This document shows positions 11,101-20,339 of a stretch of DNA of 44,724 nt, one piece after another; position 1 is the first letter of the stretch; each line of letters starts with the position of its first letter. The stretch comes from an uncultured Oligella sp. (GTDB taxonomy: Bacteria; Pseudomonadota; Gammaproteobacteria; Burkholderiales; Burkholderiaceae_B), in the NCBI GenBank assembly GCA_947632105.1, contig CANROD010000014.1, forward strand, positions 1-44,724. Direction: 5' to 3'. The notes below the pieces were generated by a model. That model was not told the origin of the DNA and searched no databases. It saw nothing but the letters and a program-made list of their open reading frames with translations. The position numbers were made by a program, and so were the translations under genes.

Positions 11101-12405
11101 GAGCGTGAACGTCATCGTATTCCTTACGGTGCAACTGTACTAGTTGGTGATGCTGATGAGGTTAAAGCAGGTGCTAAATTAGCCACTTGGGATCCGTTAA
11201 CTCGTCCAATCGTTTCTGAGTATGCCGGTCAGGTGAAATTCGATAACATCGAAGAGGGTGTTAACGTTGCTCAGCAGACAGATGACGTAACTGGTTTATC
11301 TACTTTAGTTGTGATCACACCTAAGCGTGCTACTCGTGCTAATATTCGTCCGCAAATTAAGATGCTTGACGGAAATGGCGAGGAGATAACAATTCTTGGC
11401 CCTAACAATACTAGTCATACCGTAGCAATTAGCTTCCCTGTGGGTGCGTTAATTCGTGTTCGCGATGGTCAAGATATTGGTGTAGGTGAGATTGTTGCAC
11501 GTATTCCTGTGGACTCTCAGAAAACTCGAGATATTACCGGTGGTCTGCCACGAGTTGTTGAGCTATTTGAGGCACGCTCTCCTAAGGATGCAGGTATCTT
11601 GGCTGATGTGTCAGGTGTTGTTTCTTTTGGTAAAGAGACTAAAGGTAAACAACGTTTAGTGATTACCGATACGGATGGTCAACCGCATGAGTTCTTGATT
11701 CCTAAAGAGAAGCATATTCAAGTACAGAACGGTCGTGTTGTGCACCAAGGCGAGTTGATTGTTGATGGTCCGTCGGATCCTCATGATATTCTTCGTTTGA
11801 AAGGTATCGAGAGATTAGCCCAGTACGTCATTGATGAGGTACAAGAGGTCTATCGTTTACAAGGTGTGAAAATTAACGATAAGCACATTGAAGTGATTGT
11901 TCGTCAGATGCTACGTCGTGTGGTCATTGATGATGCTGGTGATACTAGCTTCATCCCAGGTGAGCAGGTTGAACGTTCTGCCTTACTTGATGAAAATGAT
12001 CGCGTGGAAGCGGAAGGCGGTCAACCTGCGACTTACCAGAACGTGTTGTTAGGTATTACTAAGGCGTCTCTATCAACAGACTCCTTTATCTCTGCTGCAT
12101 CGTTCCAGGAAACTACTCGCGTACTGACTGAAGCTGCGGTTATGGGTAAACGTGACGAATTACGTGGTCTAAAAGAAAACGTGATTGTTGGTCGTTTAAT
12201 TCCTGCAGGTACAGGTCTGGCTTATCATATCGCACGTCGTAAGAAGGTTGAAGGCCGTAGTGCGATGCAAAGTGCAGCAGCTGAGCAAGCGAACCCATTC
12301 GTTGAAACAGAACCAGTCTCTCTTGAGAGCGTTTTAGGTGGTTCTGAAGCCGAAGCAATTCCTACTGTTGGTGCTGACGACGAATCTGGTATAGCTGAAG
12401 AATAG
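8125..12405 (+). CDS. rpoC: DNA-directed RNA polymerase subunit beta'
   Basis: The 1426-aa product carries the polymerase active site. The first zinc site has Cys70, Cys72, Cys85 and Cys88. The catalytic NADFDGD motif is at residues 458-464 with Asp460, Asp462 and Asp464. The second zinc site has Cys814, Cys888, Cys895 and Cys898. All of these fall at the same numbers as in E. coli. The C-terminus is slightly longer than in E. coli and ends in an acidic tail. The ATG shares a base with the rpoB stop, giving translational coupling. Confidence 0.98.
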   Translation: MNGLLSLYKQIAPDEQFDAIKIGIASPEKIRSWSFGEVRKAETINYRTIKPERDGLFCAKIFGPTKDYECLCGKYKRLKHRGIICEKCGVEVTAAKVRRERMGHIELASPVAHIWFLKSLPSRLGMVLDMTLRDIERVLYFEAMCVIEPGMTPLQRGQIMTEEEYNNKVDEYGDEFVALMGAEAIRELLRTLDIDREAEVLREELKITTSEAKLKKISKRLKVVEGFQKSGIKPEWMILEVLPVLPPDLRPLVPLDGGRFATSDLNDLYRRVINRNNRLKRLIESYAPDIIVRNEKRMLQESVDSLMDNGRRGKAMTGQNKRQLKSLADMIKGKGGRFRQNLLGKRVDYSGRSVIVVGPQLKLHQCGLPKLMALELFKPFIFHRLVAMDLVATTKAAKRLVEAQEPVVWDILEEVIREHPVLLNRAPTLHRLGIQAFEPVLIEGKAIQLHPLVCAAFNADFDGDQMAVHVPLSIEAQVESRTLMLASNNILFPASGEPSIVPSQDIVLGLYYTTRARINGKGEGTFFADLNELHRAYNSGAVELQSRITVRLPEWVKDENGEFVQKIIRVETTVGRALLSEILPKGLPFSALDKALKKKEISNLVNQSYRRCGLRATVIFADKLKESGFRLATKAGISIAVDDMLVPAAKVEILEQAAEEVKAIDKQHSSGLVTTQERYNNVVDIWGKATERVTKVMMEKLAKEKVVDRQGEEVEQESFNSIYMMADSGARGSATQIRQLAGMRGLMAKPDGSIIETPITANFREGLNVLQYFISTHGARKGLADTALKTANSGYLTRRLVDVTQDLVIIENDCGTTNGYLVKAKVEGGEIIEPLGDRVLGRVAAVDIIDPDTQETVLPAGTMLDEDAIELINKFGVDEIKIRTPLTCETRHGLCAHCYGRDLGRGYLVNRGEAVGVIAAQSIGEPGTQLTMRTFHIGGAASRTASVSSVETKSNGKVAFLTSMRYVTNSKGERIAISNNGELLILDPVTERERERHRIPYGATVLVGDADEVKAGAKLATWDPLTRPIVSEYAGQVKFDNIEEGVNVAQQTDDVTGLSTLVVITPKRATRANIRPQIKMLDGNGEEITILGPNNTSHTVAISFPVGALIRVRDGQDIGVGEIVARIPVDSQKTRDITGGLPRVVELFEARSPKDAGILADVSGVVSFGKETKGKQRLVITDTDGQPHEFLIPKEKHIQVQNGRVVHQGELIVDGPSDPHDILRLKGIERLAQYVIDEVQEVYRLQGVKINDKHIEVIVRQMLRRVVIDDAGDTSFIPGEQVERSALLDENDRVEAEGGQPATYQNVLLGITKASLSTDSFISAASFQETTRVLTEAAVMGKRDELRGLKENVIVGRLIPAGTGLAYHIARRKKVEGRSAMQSAAAEQANPFVETEPVSLESVLGGSEAEAIPTVGADDESGIAEE

Positions 12406-12433
12406 TCTTTTATTAGCTAAGACGTATCAAAAG

Positions 12434-12468
12434 AACGGCGACTCGATAGAAAATCGAGTCGCCGTTTT
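12434..12468 (+). terminator. Strong terminator after rpoC
   Basis: A perfect 14-bp stem, AACGGCGACTCGAT (12434-12447) with ATCGAGTCGCCGTT (12453-12466), encloses an AGAAA loop and is followed by a short T-run. It lies 28 bp after the rpoC stop and would also fold on the opposite strand, which carries TTCTTTT after the stem. Confidence 0.85.
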
Positions 12469-12542
12469 AGTTTGTATAATGCTAACTGGTCTTCACCGTA
12501 CGCTGACGTAGATATAACAATAAGCTGTTGTTTTTTCTAAAT

Positions 12543-12580
12543 AAAAAGGCAAATAATAGAGTAATTATTTGTCTTTTTTT
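12543..12580. terminator. Second, bidirectional terminator between convergent rpoC and dynamin gene
   Basis: AGGCAAATAAT (12547-12557) pairs with ATTATTTGTCT (12564-12574, one G-T pair). It is flanked by AAAA on the left and a T-run to 12580 on the right, so it has the terminator shape on both strands. It sits eight bases beyond the stop of the leftward gene at 12588 and ends that operon, while backing up the rpoC terminator. Confidence 0.7.
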
Positions 12581-12587
12581 GTACAAT

Positions 12588-14099
12588 TTATTGACTGAGC
12601 ATAGTCAGAGTTTGTTTTCTTTTTTCCAAGTACTCTCTGAGTTGAATGAGCTGTTCAGCAATTCTTTCTAAAGATTCCTCAGCTTGTGTAGTTAAGAAGT
12701 TGCCATAACTTTCTAGTTGTTCCTGCAGATTTTCCTCAATAGCTAAGTAAAATTTCTCATAATTTTCTGAGTTCAATTTAATATCTGTACCCAAGTATTG
12801 AGTTTTAGCTAACAGTTCTTCTTGGTCAAAATCATAAATAGCAAAGTTGTGATTGAGCGCTATTTTTAAATTTTCTTTAACTGTCTCTCTGAAATCCCTA
12901 TTGAAGTGCATTGTAGGATCGTCACTTGCTGTGGTAATGAGTTTATCCATTAAGGTTGGAAGTTTAGAGAGAGTATTTTGCCAAACGGTTGTTTTAATAG
13001 CTTCAACAGAGGTTGTTAATTGCTCAGTTTCTGCTTGATATAAGGCTTTTAACTGATTAATTTCTTCGATAAGGCTATCAATATCTCTAAGTACCACTTC
13101 TTCTAGATAGTGCATAAAGACTTCTAGTGGCTTACGCTCTTTATATGCAATGACAGGCTCTGACAAGCTTAAAAGTGCTTGATAAAGACTATATAAGCCA
13201 CCGTTTGACAAGGACTCGTCAGTGAGTCCATGCTGTCGTGCAAAGTAAACCGAGATAGAAATAGGCTGTTGTACAAGATCTGCGTCCATGCCAAGTGATG
13301 TTAATTTGTCTTGGGCGCGTTGTAGTACATCCTCTTCTTGAATTGTTCGATTTTCAGGGCTCTTATTGCAAAGTACTTTTTTGATATCATTATCAACAAA
13401 CACTTCATCGATGAAGTCACTACGAGTAATAACGGGGAGTAAGGGCTTGCGTCGGCGAATTTCTTGAGCAAGTTCCTCTAGTTCTTGTACTTGTCCAGGT
13501 GATGTTGAGCTACTTAACCATAAAATACCATCAGCACTTTCTAAAAATTGCTGAGTTAAAGAGGCATTTTCAGCGGTGATAGAATGTAGGCCCGGCGTGT
13601 CGATAAGGACTAAGCGATTATTTAAAATCACTCCTTGAATATGCGCCGTGGTCTCAGTACTACCTTCTTGAAAAGCTTGATCGTGATATTGGATTTGACC
13701 ATTTTCTAAGATAAATGGTTGTACTTGCTTATCGTGAAATTTAAAGCGGTCGGCAATTAAATTACAAAACGAACTTTTACCAGCATTAAACTTACCAAAA
13801 ACTAAGAACATGAGCTTGTCGGCAAAGCTCTCTGCCAAGTCCAACGCAGGGTTTAGCTCTTTTTTAGATTGTTCCCATGCTGGTAGATATTGCTCTTTTT
13901 TGGTACTAAGCTGACTAATGAATTGAGAGATTGGATGCTGTTTTTTTAAGCCCTCTGTGTTGAACTCGTGAGTTTGTAAAAAAGCCTCTAATGCAGTTTG
14001 CCAAGACTCAAGCTCTTGTTGTTGTCCACTTAAATCCTGAGTGCCAAAAGTAAAACTTTCTAAGCCGTTAATAAAGCTCTTTTCTTGTTGATAACTCAT
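12588..14099 (-). CDS. Dynamin-like GTPase (503 aa), last gene of the benzoate block
   Basis: This 503-aa protein has the G motifs of a dynamin-family GTPase: P-loop GKFNAGKS at residues 102-109, a Thr-rich switch I around 149-152 (TETTAHIQ), DTPG at 167-170 and TRSD at 225-228. The roughly 270 residues after the G domain are mostly helical and charged, with coiled-coil-like stretches near 340-375 and 455-500, as expected for a stalk. There is no signal peptide or clear membrane helix. It starts four bases after the stop of a second dynamin-like gene, so the pair are co-expressed. Bacterial dynamins often occur as adjacent pairs acting on membranes. The substrate and partner here are unknown. 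Confidence 0.82.
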   Translation of the reverse strand: MSYQQEKSFINGLESFTFGTQDLSGQQQELESWQTALEAFLQTHEFNTEGLKKQHPISQFISQLSTKKEQYLPAWEQSKKELNPALDLAESFADKLMFLVFGKFNAGKSSFCNLIADRFKFHDKQVQPFILENGQIQYHDQAFQEGSTETTAHIQGVILNNRLVLIDTPGLHSITAENASLTQQFLESADGILWLSSSTSPGQVQELEELAQEIRRRKPLLPVITRSDFIDEVFVDNDIKKVLCNKSPENRTIQEEDVLQRAQDKLTSLGMDADLVQQPISISVYFARQHGLTDESLSNGGLYSLYQALLSLSEPVIAYKERKPLEVFMHYLEEVVLRDIDSLIEEINQLKALYQAETEQLTTSVEAIKTTVWQNTLSKLPTLMDKLITTASDDPTMHFNRDFRETVKENLKIALNHNFAIYDFDQEELLAKTQYLGTDIKLNSENYEKFYLAIEENLQEQLESYGNFLTTQAEESLERIAEQLIQLREYLEKRKQTLTMLSQ

Positions 14100-14103
14100 T
14101 TAC

Positions 14104-15357
14104 CTATTCCTGCCACGTTCCCAATATTGTTTGGGCTGTCTCAATGGTGTTGATTTGTGCTGATTCTTCAGCAATTTCTGCTAATGTTTTTAAGCGGTTT
14201 TCTGACTTATCAAAGTGCACTTTAAAATTACGTAATAAGGCTTCACGACCGGCAGCTTCACCGAACATGATACGCAGCTGTGGACGGAACTTAACTGACA
14301 CTCCCATCACGACGACCATAACGGTATTCAAACTTGAGGTACCAACTTGTGATGTTTGATTTAAATACAGCATGCCATATTTAGTTAATACACTACGAAT
14401 TAACAGGCAGGCACGAGAGTAGGCAATTTGGATGCGTGCGCGATCTTGTTTAGCTGCAGTCTTTTTAAATAAATCAGCGCTGCTGCCAGGATCTTGGGAG
14501 TGATCGACTTCAGGCTCCTTCATGATCTCTTGTAGATCCTCTGCCCCTTGCTCTAGCGCAGCAGTTAGGTCGCTAATAAAATCCTGCTCTATTTGATCTG
14601 CTGTTCGTGTTAATTCTGCGTGTTTATCTGTATGATATTTGTGCTTAGCTAGAAGCTCGTCGTTGAGTTGAGTGAAATAGCTTTGCTCTTCAAAAACTCT
14701 ATTGTCAGTGACCTTTTTTAGGGCTATTTGTAGGTGTGCTTCTAGTGCAGGGATACCGCTTTTCTCTATAAAAACGGGGATGTTTTGCTCAACACCTTTA
14801 CGGTGACGGACAGAAGATACTGGGAAGATTGAGGTGTCCTCTAATTGTGCGCTAAGGCTACGATTAATCCGCTCCATTGTCTCTTCATCAGAGACTTGAT
14901 CAATTTGAGTAAGTACAAAAATAGATTGGCGCTTTGTTTGTCGTTCATCTTGATTAAGCGTTTTTAACAACTTAATTTCAGCTGCATCCAGTTCCCCCTC
15001 TTTGGCAGCATGAACTAAAAAGCGAATATCTGACTCAACCCATAGAGCCTCTTCTGCAAAACTATCATCAATTTCATGGACATCAGCATCTAAACCAGGT
15101 GCGTCAATCCATGCAACGTCTTTATGCTCAGCAAAGTGTAATGCTTTTGTCTCACGCTTATCGGCGACATTAAATAAGTCATCACCAATAAGTTCATTTA
15201 ATAAACGGCTTTTACCATGATTATATTTACCCATCACGGTGACAACGGGTAGGGCATTTTTATTGGCTAATTTTTCTAAACGTTTGAGAGTAATCTCGTG
15301 ATGAGGCAAAACTTTTAATATTGCTTCTTTATTTTTTAATAATTCAGTCTGACTCAT
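14104..15357 (-). CDS. Dynamin-like GTPase (417 aa), overlapping benE
   Basis: This 417-aa protein has P-loop GKYNHGKS at residues 43-50, a switch I threonine near 70, DAPG at 85-88 and TQID at 150-153. These are the motifs of a dynamin/YfjP-type GTPase. Helical, charged sequence rich in Glu, Lys and Gln follows (about 225-300). A hydrophobic stretch near 343-358 (SSLNTVMVVVMGVSV) could be a membrane-inserting paddle or an amphipathic helix. Its ATG overlaps the benE stop as ATGA, so translation of the two is coupled. It differs clearly from its 503-aa neighbour, so it is a partner and not a recent duplicate. No function is assigned. Confidence 0.8.
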   Translation of the reverse strand: MSQTELLKNKEAILKVLPHHEITLKRLEKLANKNALPVVTVMGKYNHGKSRLLNELIGDDLFNVADKRETKALHFAEHKDVAWIDAPGLDADVHEIDDSFAEEALWVESDIRFLVHAAKEGELDAAEIKLLKTLNQDERQTKRQSIFVLTQIDQVSDEETMERINRSLSAQLEDTSIFPVSSVRHRKGVEQNIPVFIEKSGIPALEAHLQIALKKVTDNRVFEEQSYFTQLNDELLAKHKYHTDKHAELTRTADQIEQDFISDLTAALEQGAEDLQEIMKEPEVDHSQDPGSSADLFKKTAAKQDRARIQIAYSRACLLIRSVLTKYGMLYLNQTSQVGTSSLNTVMVVVMGVSVKFRPQLRIMFGEAAGREALLRNFKVHFDKSENRLKTLAEIAEESAQINTIETAQTILGTWQE

Positions 15358-16523
15358 GACTGCTTCTCCACTTTTTTATAACTTGAAATCCAGTAGGCTA
15401 GCATGCCAAGTACAATGCCCCAAAAGGCTGAACCCATTCCACCAATACTCATATTGGAAGCTGTCACCATAAAGCAGATGACAGCGGGTTCTATATATTT
15501 TGATTCTGCGCAGAGTAATCTAATATTAGCAACGATGGCGCCAATTAAAGCTAAACCGGCTAAGGCGGCAATCACAGCTGAGGGAATTGCACTAAACAGT
15601 AAAACAATAGTACCCGCAAAGGTGCCGCCAATTAGATAGAACACACCGTTAGCAATACCGGATACATACCTTTTTTTAGGGTCAGGGTGACTTTCTTTTC
15701 CGGTACATAGGGCAGCAGTAATGGCTGCTAAAACAATTGAAATACCACCAAAGAATGCCATCACGATGGAGATTAAACTCGTACCGCCAACGACAGCTCT
15801 TGAGGAACGCTCATAGCCATCCATACGTAAAATAACTAAACCTGGCAGGAACTGTCCTGTCAAACTTACCACGACTAAAGGGATGGTAAAGCTGAAAAAT
15901 ACTGGTAAATTAAACTCTGGCCAAGTAAATATTGGTGTGGCTAAAGCAATTTGTAAATTAGAAAAATCGGCTAAGTCTAAGAAGAAGACACAGGAAAAAC
16001 CTGCTAGCGCGACCAAAATAACAGTAAATTTGGGGATAAAGCGACGGCAAATTAAATAGACTGCGACCATGGTCATAATCACACCAGGCATCTCACTAGA
16101 AGAGATAAAGGCTTGCATACCGAATTGAAATAAAATTCCTGCGATCATGGCAGCAGCAATACCTTGAGGTACAAGCTTGACAATACGTTCAAAGGAACCA
16201 GTAAAAGCGACAATGACGCTGATAACAGCTGCGGTTAAATAAGCACCTACCACTTCGGGCATGGTGATATTTGGAAATAAATTAAGTAATAATGCCGTAC
16301 CTGGTGCCGACCAGGCGGTAATAATCGGTGCTTTTAATATCACACTAAGAACAATACCACTGATACCAGCACCAATGGATATTGCCCAAATCCATGAACT
16401 CAACATCTCGTCTGACATACCACCAACATGGGCTGCTTGAATAAAAATGACTAGTGGCCCACTGTAGGAAATTAATACGGCTAAAAAGCCTGTCATCCAC
16501 GCCGAAATAGACCAATCACGCAT
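15354..16523 (-). CDS. benE: Benzoate/proton symporter BenE family
   Basis: This is a very hydrophobic protein of about 389 aa with roughly a dozen membrane segments. It starts MRDWSISAWMTGFLAVLISY and contains AWSAPGTALLLNLFP, both typical of BenE transporters in Acinetobacter and Pseudomonas. BenE is thought to import benzoate across the inner membrane. I use the ATG at 16523. In-frame TTG (16535) and GTG (16532) codons lie just upstream, and neither choice has a strong Shine-Dalgarno. The gene follows catC by 71 bp, and its stop overlaps the start of a dynamin-like gene. Confidence 0.9.
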   Translation of the reverse strand: MRDWSISAWMTGFLAVLISYSGPLVIFIQAAHVGGMSDEMLSSWIWAISIGAGISGIVLSVILKAPIITAWSAPGTALLLNLFPNITMPEVVGAYLTAAVISVIVAFTGSFERIVKLVPQGIAAAMIAGILFQFGMQAFISSSEMPGVIMTMVAVYLICRRFIPKFTVILVALAGFSCVFFLDLADFSNLQIALATPIFTWPEFNLPVFFSFTIPLVVVSLTGQFLPGLVILRMDGYERSSRAVVGGTSLISIVMAFFGGISIVLAAITAALCTGKESHPDPKKRYVSGIANGVFYLIGGTFAGTIVLLFSAIPSAVIAALAGLALIGAIVANIRLLCAESKYIEPAVICFMVTASNMSIGGMGSAFWGIVLGMLAYWISSYKKVEKQS

Positions 16524-16594
16524 AGTTTGCACCAATTATTTGTGTAGATAAGATAAATGAGATGTTGAGCCTCATGTGAACTTCTAATTAGAAA

Positions 16595-16870
16595 TTAGAT
16601 AGCAGATGGATGCTTAGCTAAAGGCGTTACCTTGATTTCCATATATGGGAAAAGTGGCAGCTTGCTAAGCATGTCGTGTAGTTCGTCATTGCTTTCAGCT
16701 TCAAAAACGCTGTAGTTTGCGTATTCGCCAACTACACGCCATAAATGAGCCCATTTGCCTGAACGCTGAAGATCTTGAGAGTAAGCTTTTTCTTTAGCGA
16801 TAATTTCTTGAGCGATATCCTTAGGAAGGTCCTTAGGAATATTTACGATCATATGAACTAGGAATAACAT
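16595..16870 (-). CDS. catC: Muconolactone delta-isomerase
   Basis: The 91-aa protein is the size of CatC, which converts muconolactone to 3-oxoadipate enol-lactone as a decameric ferredoxin-like barrel. It starts MLFLVHMIVNIP and contains EKAYSQDLQRSGKWAHLWRV and LFPYMEIKVTPLAKHPS, all characteristic of the family. The ATG at 16870 has AGGA upstream. It lies 37 bp after pcaD, next to the gene for the following pathway step. Confidence 0.96.
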   Translation of the reverse strand: MLFLVHMIVNIPKDLPKDIAQEIIAKEKAYSQDLQRSGKWAHLWRVVGEYANYSVFEAESNDELHDMLSKLPLFPYMEIKVTPLAKHPSAI

Positions 16871-16907
16871 GATTTTGTCCTTTAATAAATTGAGTTAAAA
16901 AAATGGC

Positions 16908-17711
16908 TTATTGCGTTTCGATAAAATCACTAACTACTTGAGTGAAGGCTTCGGCAGCCTCTACGTTAGAGATATGTGAAGCTTCTAGCACAGCAACTGA
17001 AGAGCCCTTGATTAAGCCGTTCATATTTTGTGTGTCTTCAACTGTCGTTACCGGATCATATTTACCGGCAACTAAGAGGGTGGGTACGATGATACAACAA
17101 AGTGATTTGCGTAAATCAGAGGCACCTAAAGCGTCACAACATGCAGCATAGCCTTCTGCGTCTAAAGTAGCAAATTGTTCTTGCATACCCTTAACGGTAT
17201 CAGGTTGTTGCTTGATGAATTCCTCGGTAAACCAACGAGTCGGTGCTGAATCAGCTAATTCTCTAATGGCTACTTGGCCCTTGCTACGTAATGTGTCTGC
17301 ACGCTCTTTCCAAGCCTCTGCAGTACCGATTTTGGCTGCACTGTTACATACGACAATGGCGTTAAAACGCTCGGGTGCATCAATGCCTAATTGTAGACCT
17401 GTGTGACCACCCATTGAAACACCGCAGAAAGCAGCCGTTTCAACGTTTAGAGCATCTAGAATGGCGATTACATCAGCGGCTAGTTGTTCGAAGCTGTAAG
17501 GGCCTTCAGTTACTGGGCTACCACCATGGCCACGGGTGTCATAGCGGATTAGACGAAACTTTTTAGATAGAGCATCGACCTGGGGATCCCACATTTCTAA
17601 GGTAGTACCAAGGGAGTTACTTAAAATTAAGGCTGGCGCATCCTCTGCACCGTCAACTGCCACTCTAAAACTACCTGTAGTGGTTTCTAATTGATAAATG
17701 TTAGAAGTCAT
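16908..17711 (-). CDS. pcaD: 3-oxoadipate enol-lactonase
   Basis: The 267-aa alpha/beta hydrolase opens 3-oxoadipate enol-lactone to 3-oxoadipate. The nucleophile elbow is GVSMGG with Ser99. The oxyanion-side motif is LSNSLGTTLEMW (30-41), and RYDTRGHGGSP follows at about 57-66. The Asp of the triad is likely in AGKYDPVT and the His in EASHISNVE. The ATG at 17711 has GGAG upstream. It follows pcaF by 14 bp and precedes catC, so the lactone branch genes are adjacent. The name catD would be equally valid. Confidence 0.94.
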   Translation of the reverse strand: MTSNIYQLETTTGSFRVAVDGAEDAPALILSNSLGTTLEMWDPQVDALSKKFRLIRYDTRGHGGSPVTEGPYSFEQLAADVIAILDALNVETAAFCGVSMGGHTGLQLGIDAPERFNAIVVCNSAAKIGTAEAWKERADTLRSKGQVAIRELADSAPTRWFTEEFIKQQPDTVKGMQEQFATLDAEGYAACCDALGASDLRKSLCCIIVPTLLVAGKYDPVTTVEDTQNMNGLIKGSSVAVLEASHISNVEAAEAFTQVVSDFIETQ

Positions 17712-17725
17712 TGTTCTATTACTCC

Positions 17726-18931
17726 TTAAACGCGTTCAATAATCAAGGCGATACCTTGACCTACACCAATACACATAGTACAAAGCGCGTATCGGCCATT
17801 TGTCTTTTGCAATTGGTTAATAGCTGTGGTTACTAAACGTGCACCGCTCGCACCTAATGGGTGACCTAGCGCAATAGCACCACCATTTGGGTTAACACGT
17901 GGATCATCGTCTTTTAAGCCTAATTCACGCATACAAGCGAGGCCTTGGGCAGCAAAGGCTTCGTTTAGCTCAATAACATCCATTTGATCAAGTGTTAAGC
18001 CAGCTACCTCTAGCACTTTGCGTGTTGCCGGCACAGGGCCAATACCCATAATACGAGGAGGAACACCAGCAGTAGCCATAGCCACAACACGTGCTTTAGG
18101 TGTGAGGCCTAAACGATCAACCATTGCTTGGTTAGCTAATAAGGCAATGGCAGCGCCGTCATTAACGCCACTTGCATTACCGGCAGTAATTGTGCCGTCA
18201 GGACGAACGATCGCTTTTAACTTAGCTAGTGCTTCCATCGAAGTAGCACGAGGGTGTTCATCCGTATCAAAAACAATCGGATCGCCACGGCGTTGAGGTA
18301 CTTCAATAGAAACGATTTCGTCTTTGAAGAAACCTGCGCTCTGAGCAGCTGCGTATTTTTCCTGACTTGCTAACGCAAAGATATCTTGGTCTTCGCGTGA
18401 GATATTAAAATCATCAGCAACGTTTTCAGCGGTAGCAGGCATTGCGTCAACGCCATACATTTCACGCATCACTGGATTAACAAAACGCCAACCGATGGTG
18501 GTATCTTCGATGCTGTTGCTACGAGAAAAAGCAGACGTTGCTTTAGGCACAACAAATGGTGAACGGCTCATGCTCTCAACACCACCAGCAAGCATTAGTT
18601 GAGTCTCTCCAGATTTAATTGCGCGTGCCGCAGTACCAATCGCATCTAAACCTGAACCGCAAAGACGGTTAATCGTGCTGCCAGGTACCTCAATAGATAA
18701 ACCGGCTAATAGCGTAGCCATACGGGCAACGTTACGATTATCCTCACCTGCTTGGTTAGCACAACCTAAGATAGTGTCATCGATAAGTGATGCATCAAGG
18801 GATGGATTACGCTCAGCAAGTGCTTTGATGACACTTGCGGCTAAATCATCTGGACGTACCGAGGATAGCGTGCCGCCATAGCGACCAAATGGACTGCGAA
18901 TCGCATCACAAATAAAAACAGATTGACTCAT
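17726..18931 (-). CDS. pcaF: 3-oxoadipyl-CoA thiolase
   Basis: The 401-aa thiolase cleaves 3-oxoadipyl-CoA with CoA to succinyl-CoA and acetyl-CoA, the last step of the pathway. The acylated cysteine is Cys91 ([11 protein letters not shown]). The general-base histidine is His357 in [16 protein letters not shown], and the second cysteine is Cys387 in [10 protein letters not shown]. Length and the N-terminal [16 protein letters not shown] match PcaF rather than the shorter acetyl-CoA acetyltransferases. It lies between pcaJ and pcaD. Confidence 0.95.
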   Translation of the reverse strand: MSQSVFICDAIRSPFGRYGGTLSSVRPDDLAASVIKALAERNPSLDASLIDDTILGCANQAGEDNRNVARMATLLAGLSIEVPGSTINRLCGSGLDAIGTAARAIKSGETQLMLAGGVESMSRSPFVVPKATSAFSRSNSIEDTTIGWRFVNPVMREMYGVDAMPATAENVADDFNISREDQDIFALASQEKYAAAQSAGFFKDEIVSIEVPQRRGDPIVFDTDEHPRATSMEALAKLKAIVRPDGTITAGNASGVNDGAAIALLANQAMVDRLGLTPKARVVAMATAGVPPRIMGIGPVPATRKVLEVAGLTLDQMDVIELNEAFAAQGLACMRELGLKDDDPRVNPNGGAIALGHPLGASGARLVTTAINQLQKTNGRYALCTMCIGVGQGIALIIERV

Positions 18932-18962
18932 AATTTTTCCTACAATTAATTACATGAAGATA

Positions 18963-19619
18963 TTAGTTAATAGCCTGTTTTAACGGCATACCAACTAAAC
19001 GCTCTAATTCCTCGTGGCTAAGACCTTCAACCATATCGATAACCTCTAAGCCATCTTCTGTGCATGAGAAAGTAGCTAAATCGGTGTAGACACGCTTAAC
19101 GCACGCAATACCGGTTAGAGGGTAGGTTGCTTCAGGTACTAGTTTGCTCACACCATCACGAGTTAACAAATTCATCATGACCCAAGTCGACTTAGCGCCA
19201 ATCGCCAAGTCCATGGCGCCACCGACGGCAGGAATAGCACCTGGCTCACCAGTGCTCCAGTTAGCTAAGTCACCTTTAGCAGAGACTTGGAAGGCACCTA
19301 AAACACAAATATCTAAGTGACCACCACGCATAATGGCAAAGCTATCGGCATGGTGGAAATAAGCACCACCATCTAATAACGTGACAGGCTGTTTACCGGC
19401 ATTGATGAGGTCATAATCTTCCTGACCTGCTTCGGGGGCGGGACCCATGCCTAAAATACCATTTTCACTGTGGAGAATAATTTCAACACCTTCAGGTAGG
19501 TAGTTAGCTACCTTAGTTGGCATACCAATACCAAGATTGACGTAGGCGCCATCGTGGATATCTTGGGCAACACGAGCAGCCATTTCATCACGGCTAAGAG
19601 GTTTGTATGTAGTTGTCAT
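18963..19619 (-). CDS. pcaJ: 3-oxoadipate CoA-transferase subunit B
   Basis: The 218-aa beta subunit pairs with PcaI to move CoA from succinyl-CoA to 3-oxoadipate. The catalytic glutamate is Glu52 in the SENGILGMGP motif. YVNLGIGMPTKVANYLPEG precedes it, and GGAMDLAIGAKSTWVMM is typical of the B subunit. The gene starts 17 bp after pcaI with AAGGAGCTGAC just before its ATG. The close spacing supports equal production of the two subunits. Confidence 0.96.
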   Translation of the reverse strand: MTTTYKPLSRDEMAARVAQDIHDGAYVNLGIGMPTKVANYLPEGVEIILHSENGILGMGPAPEAGQEDYDLINAGKQPVTLLDGGAYFHHADSFAIMRGGHLDICVLGAFQVSAKGDLANWSTGEPGAIPAVGGAMDLAIGAKSTWVMMNLLTRDGVSKLVPEATYPLTGIACVKRVYTDLATFSCTEDGLEVIDMVEGLSHEELERLVGMPLKQAIN

Positions 19620-19636
19620 GTCAGCTCCTTATCAAA

Positions 19637-20329
19637 TTATTTAAAGCCACCGGCTTTGGTTGCTACTCTAGGAACTTGTACGATTTTTTTGACGTGAATT
19701 CCGGGCGTAATAATATGCTCAGGATCGATTTCACCGAGCTCCTTTAGCTCATAAACAGTAGCAATAGTTTGCTGAGCAGCAGTGGCCATAACAGGACCAA
19801 AGTTACGAGCCGCTTTGCGGTAAGTTAAATTACCCCAACGGTCGCCAGTTTCAGCCTTAATTAAAGCAACGTCACCATGAATAGGCTCTTCGTAAACATA
19901 CCAACGACCGTTAATTAGACGAGTTTCTTTACCTTCGGCTAATTCGGTACCGTAACCGGTAGGACAAAAGAAACCACCGATACCAGCACCTGCAGCGCGC
20001 AAACGCTCAGCTAGGTTGCCTTGTGGAACAATTTCTAATTCGATTTTTCCACTGCGGTATAAATCATCAAAAATATATGAATCGGCCTGACGTGGGAAGC
20101 TGCAAATGATTTTTCGGACGTGCCCTGCTTTTAAGAGAGCAGCCAAACCGTGGTCGCCGTTGCCGGCGTTGTTGTTGACCACAGTTAAATCCTTTGCGCC
20201 TTGTTCAATCAAACCGTCAATGAGAGCATCAGGAATGCCCGACGTACCAAAGCCACCGATTAAAACGGTAGAACCGTCTTTTACATCTTTTAAAGCTTCA
20301 GCTATGCTGTCAACGATTTTATTAATCAC
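19637..20329 (-). CDS. pcaI: 3-oxoadipate CoA-transferase subunit A
   Basis: The 230-aa alpha subunit has the glycine-rich CoA-binding segment STVLIGGFGTSGIPDALI (about residues 19-36), a GGFFCPTGYGTELAEGKE loop, and YRKAARNFGPVMATAA near the C-terminus. With PcaJ it forms the succinyl-CoA:3-oxoadipate CoA-transferase. It begins ten bases after the stop of the upstream transporter gene and directly precedes pcaJ. Confidence 0.96.
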   Translation of the reverse strand: MINKIVDSIAEALKDVKDGSTVLIGGFGTSGIPDALIDGLIEQGAKDLTVVNNNAGNGDHGLAALLKAGHVRKIICSFPRQADSYIFDDLYRSGKIELEIVPQGNLAERLRAAGAGIGGFFCPTGYGTELAEGKETRLINGRWYVYEEPIHGDVALIKAETGDRWGNLTYRKAARNFGPVMATAAQQTIATVYELKELGEIDPEHIITPGIHVKKIVQVPRVATKAGGFK

Positions 20330-20339
20330 TTTAAAACTC

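Noticed and set aside
12588-15357. Dynamin pair as a plasmid- or phage-borne defence island
   Set aside because: No transposase, integrase, att-like repeat or restriction gene is nearby, and the genes are fused into the benzoate block by overlap. A defence role is kept only as one possibility in the finding.
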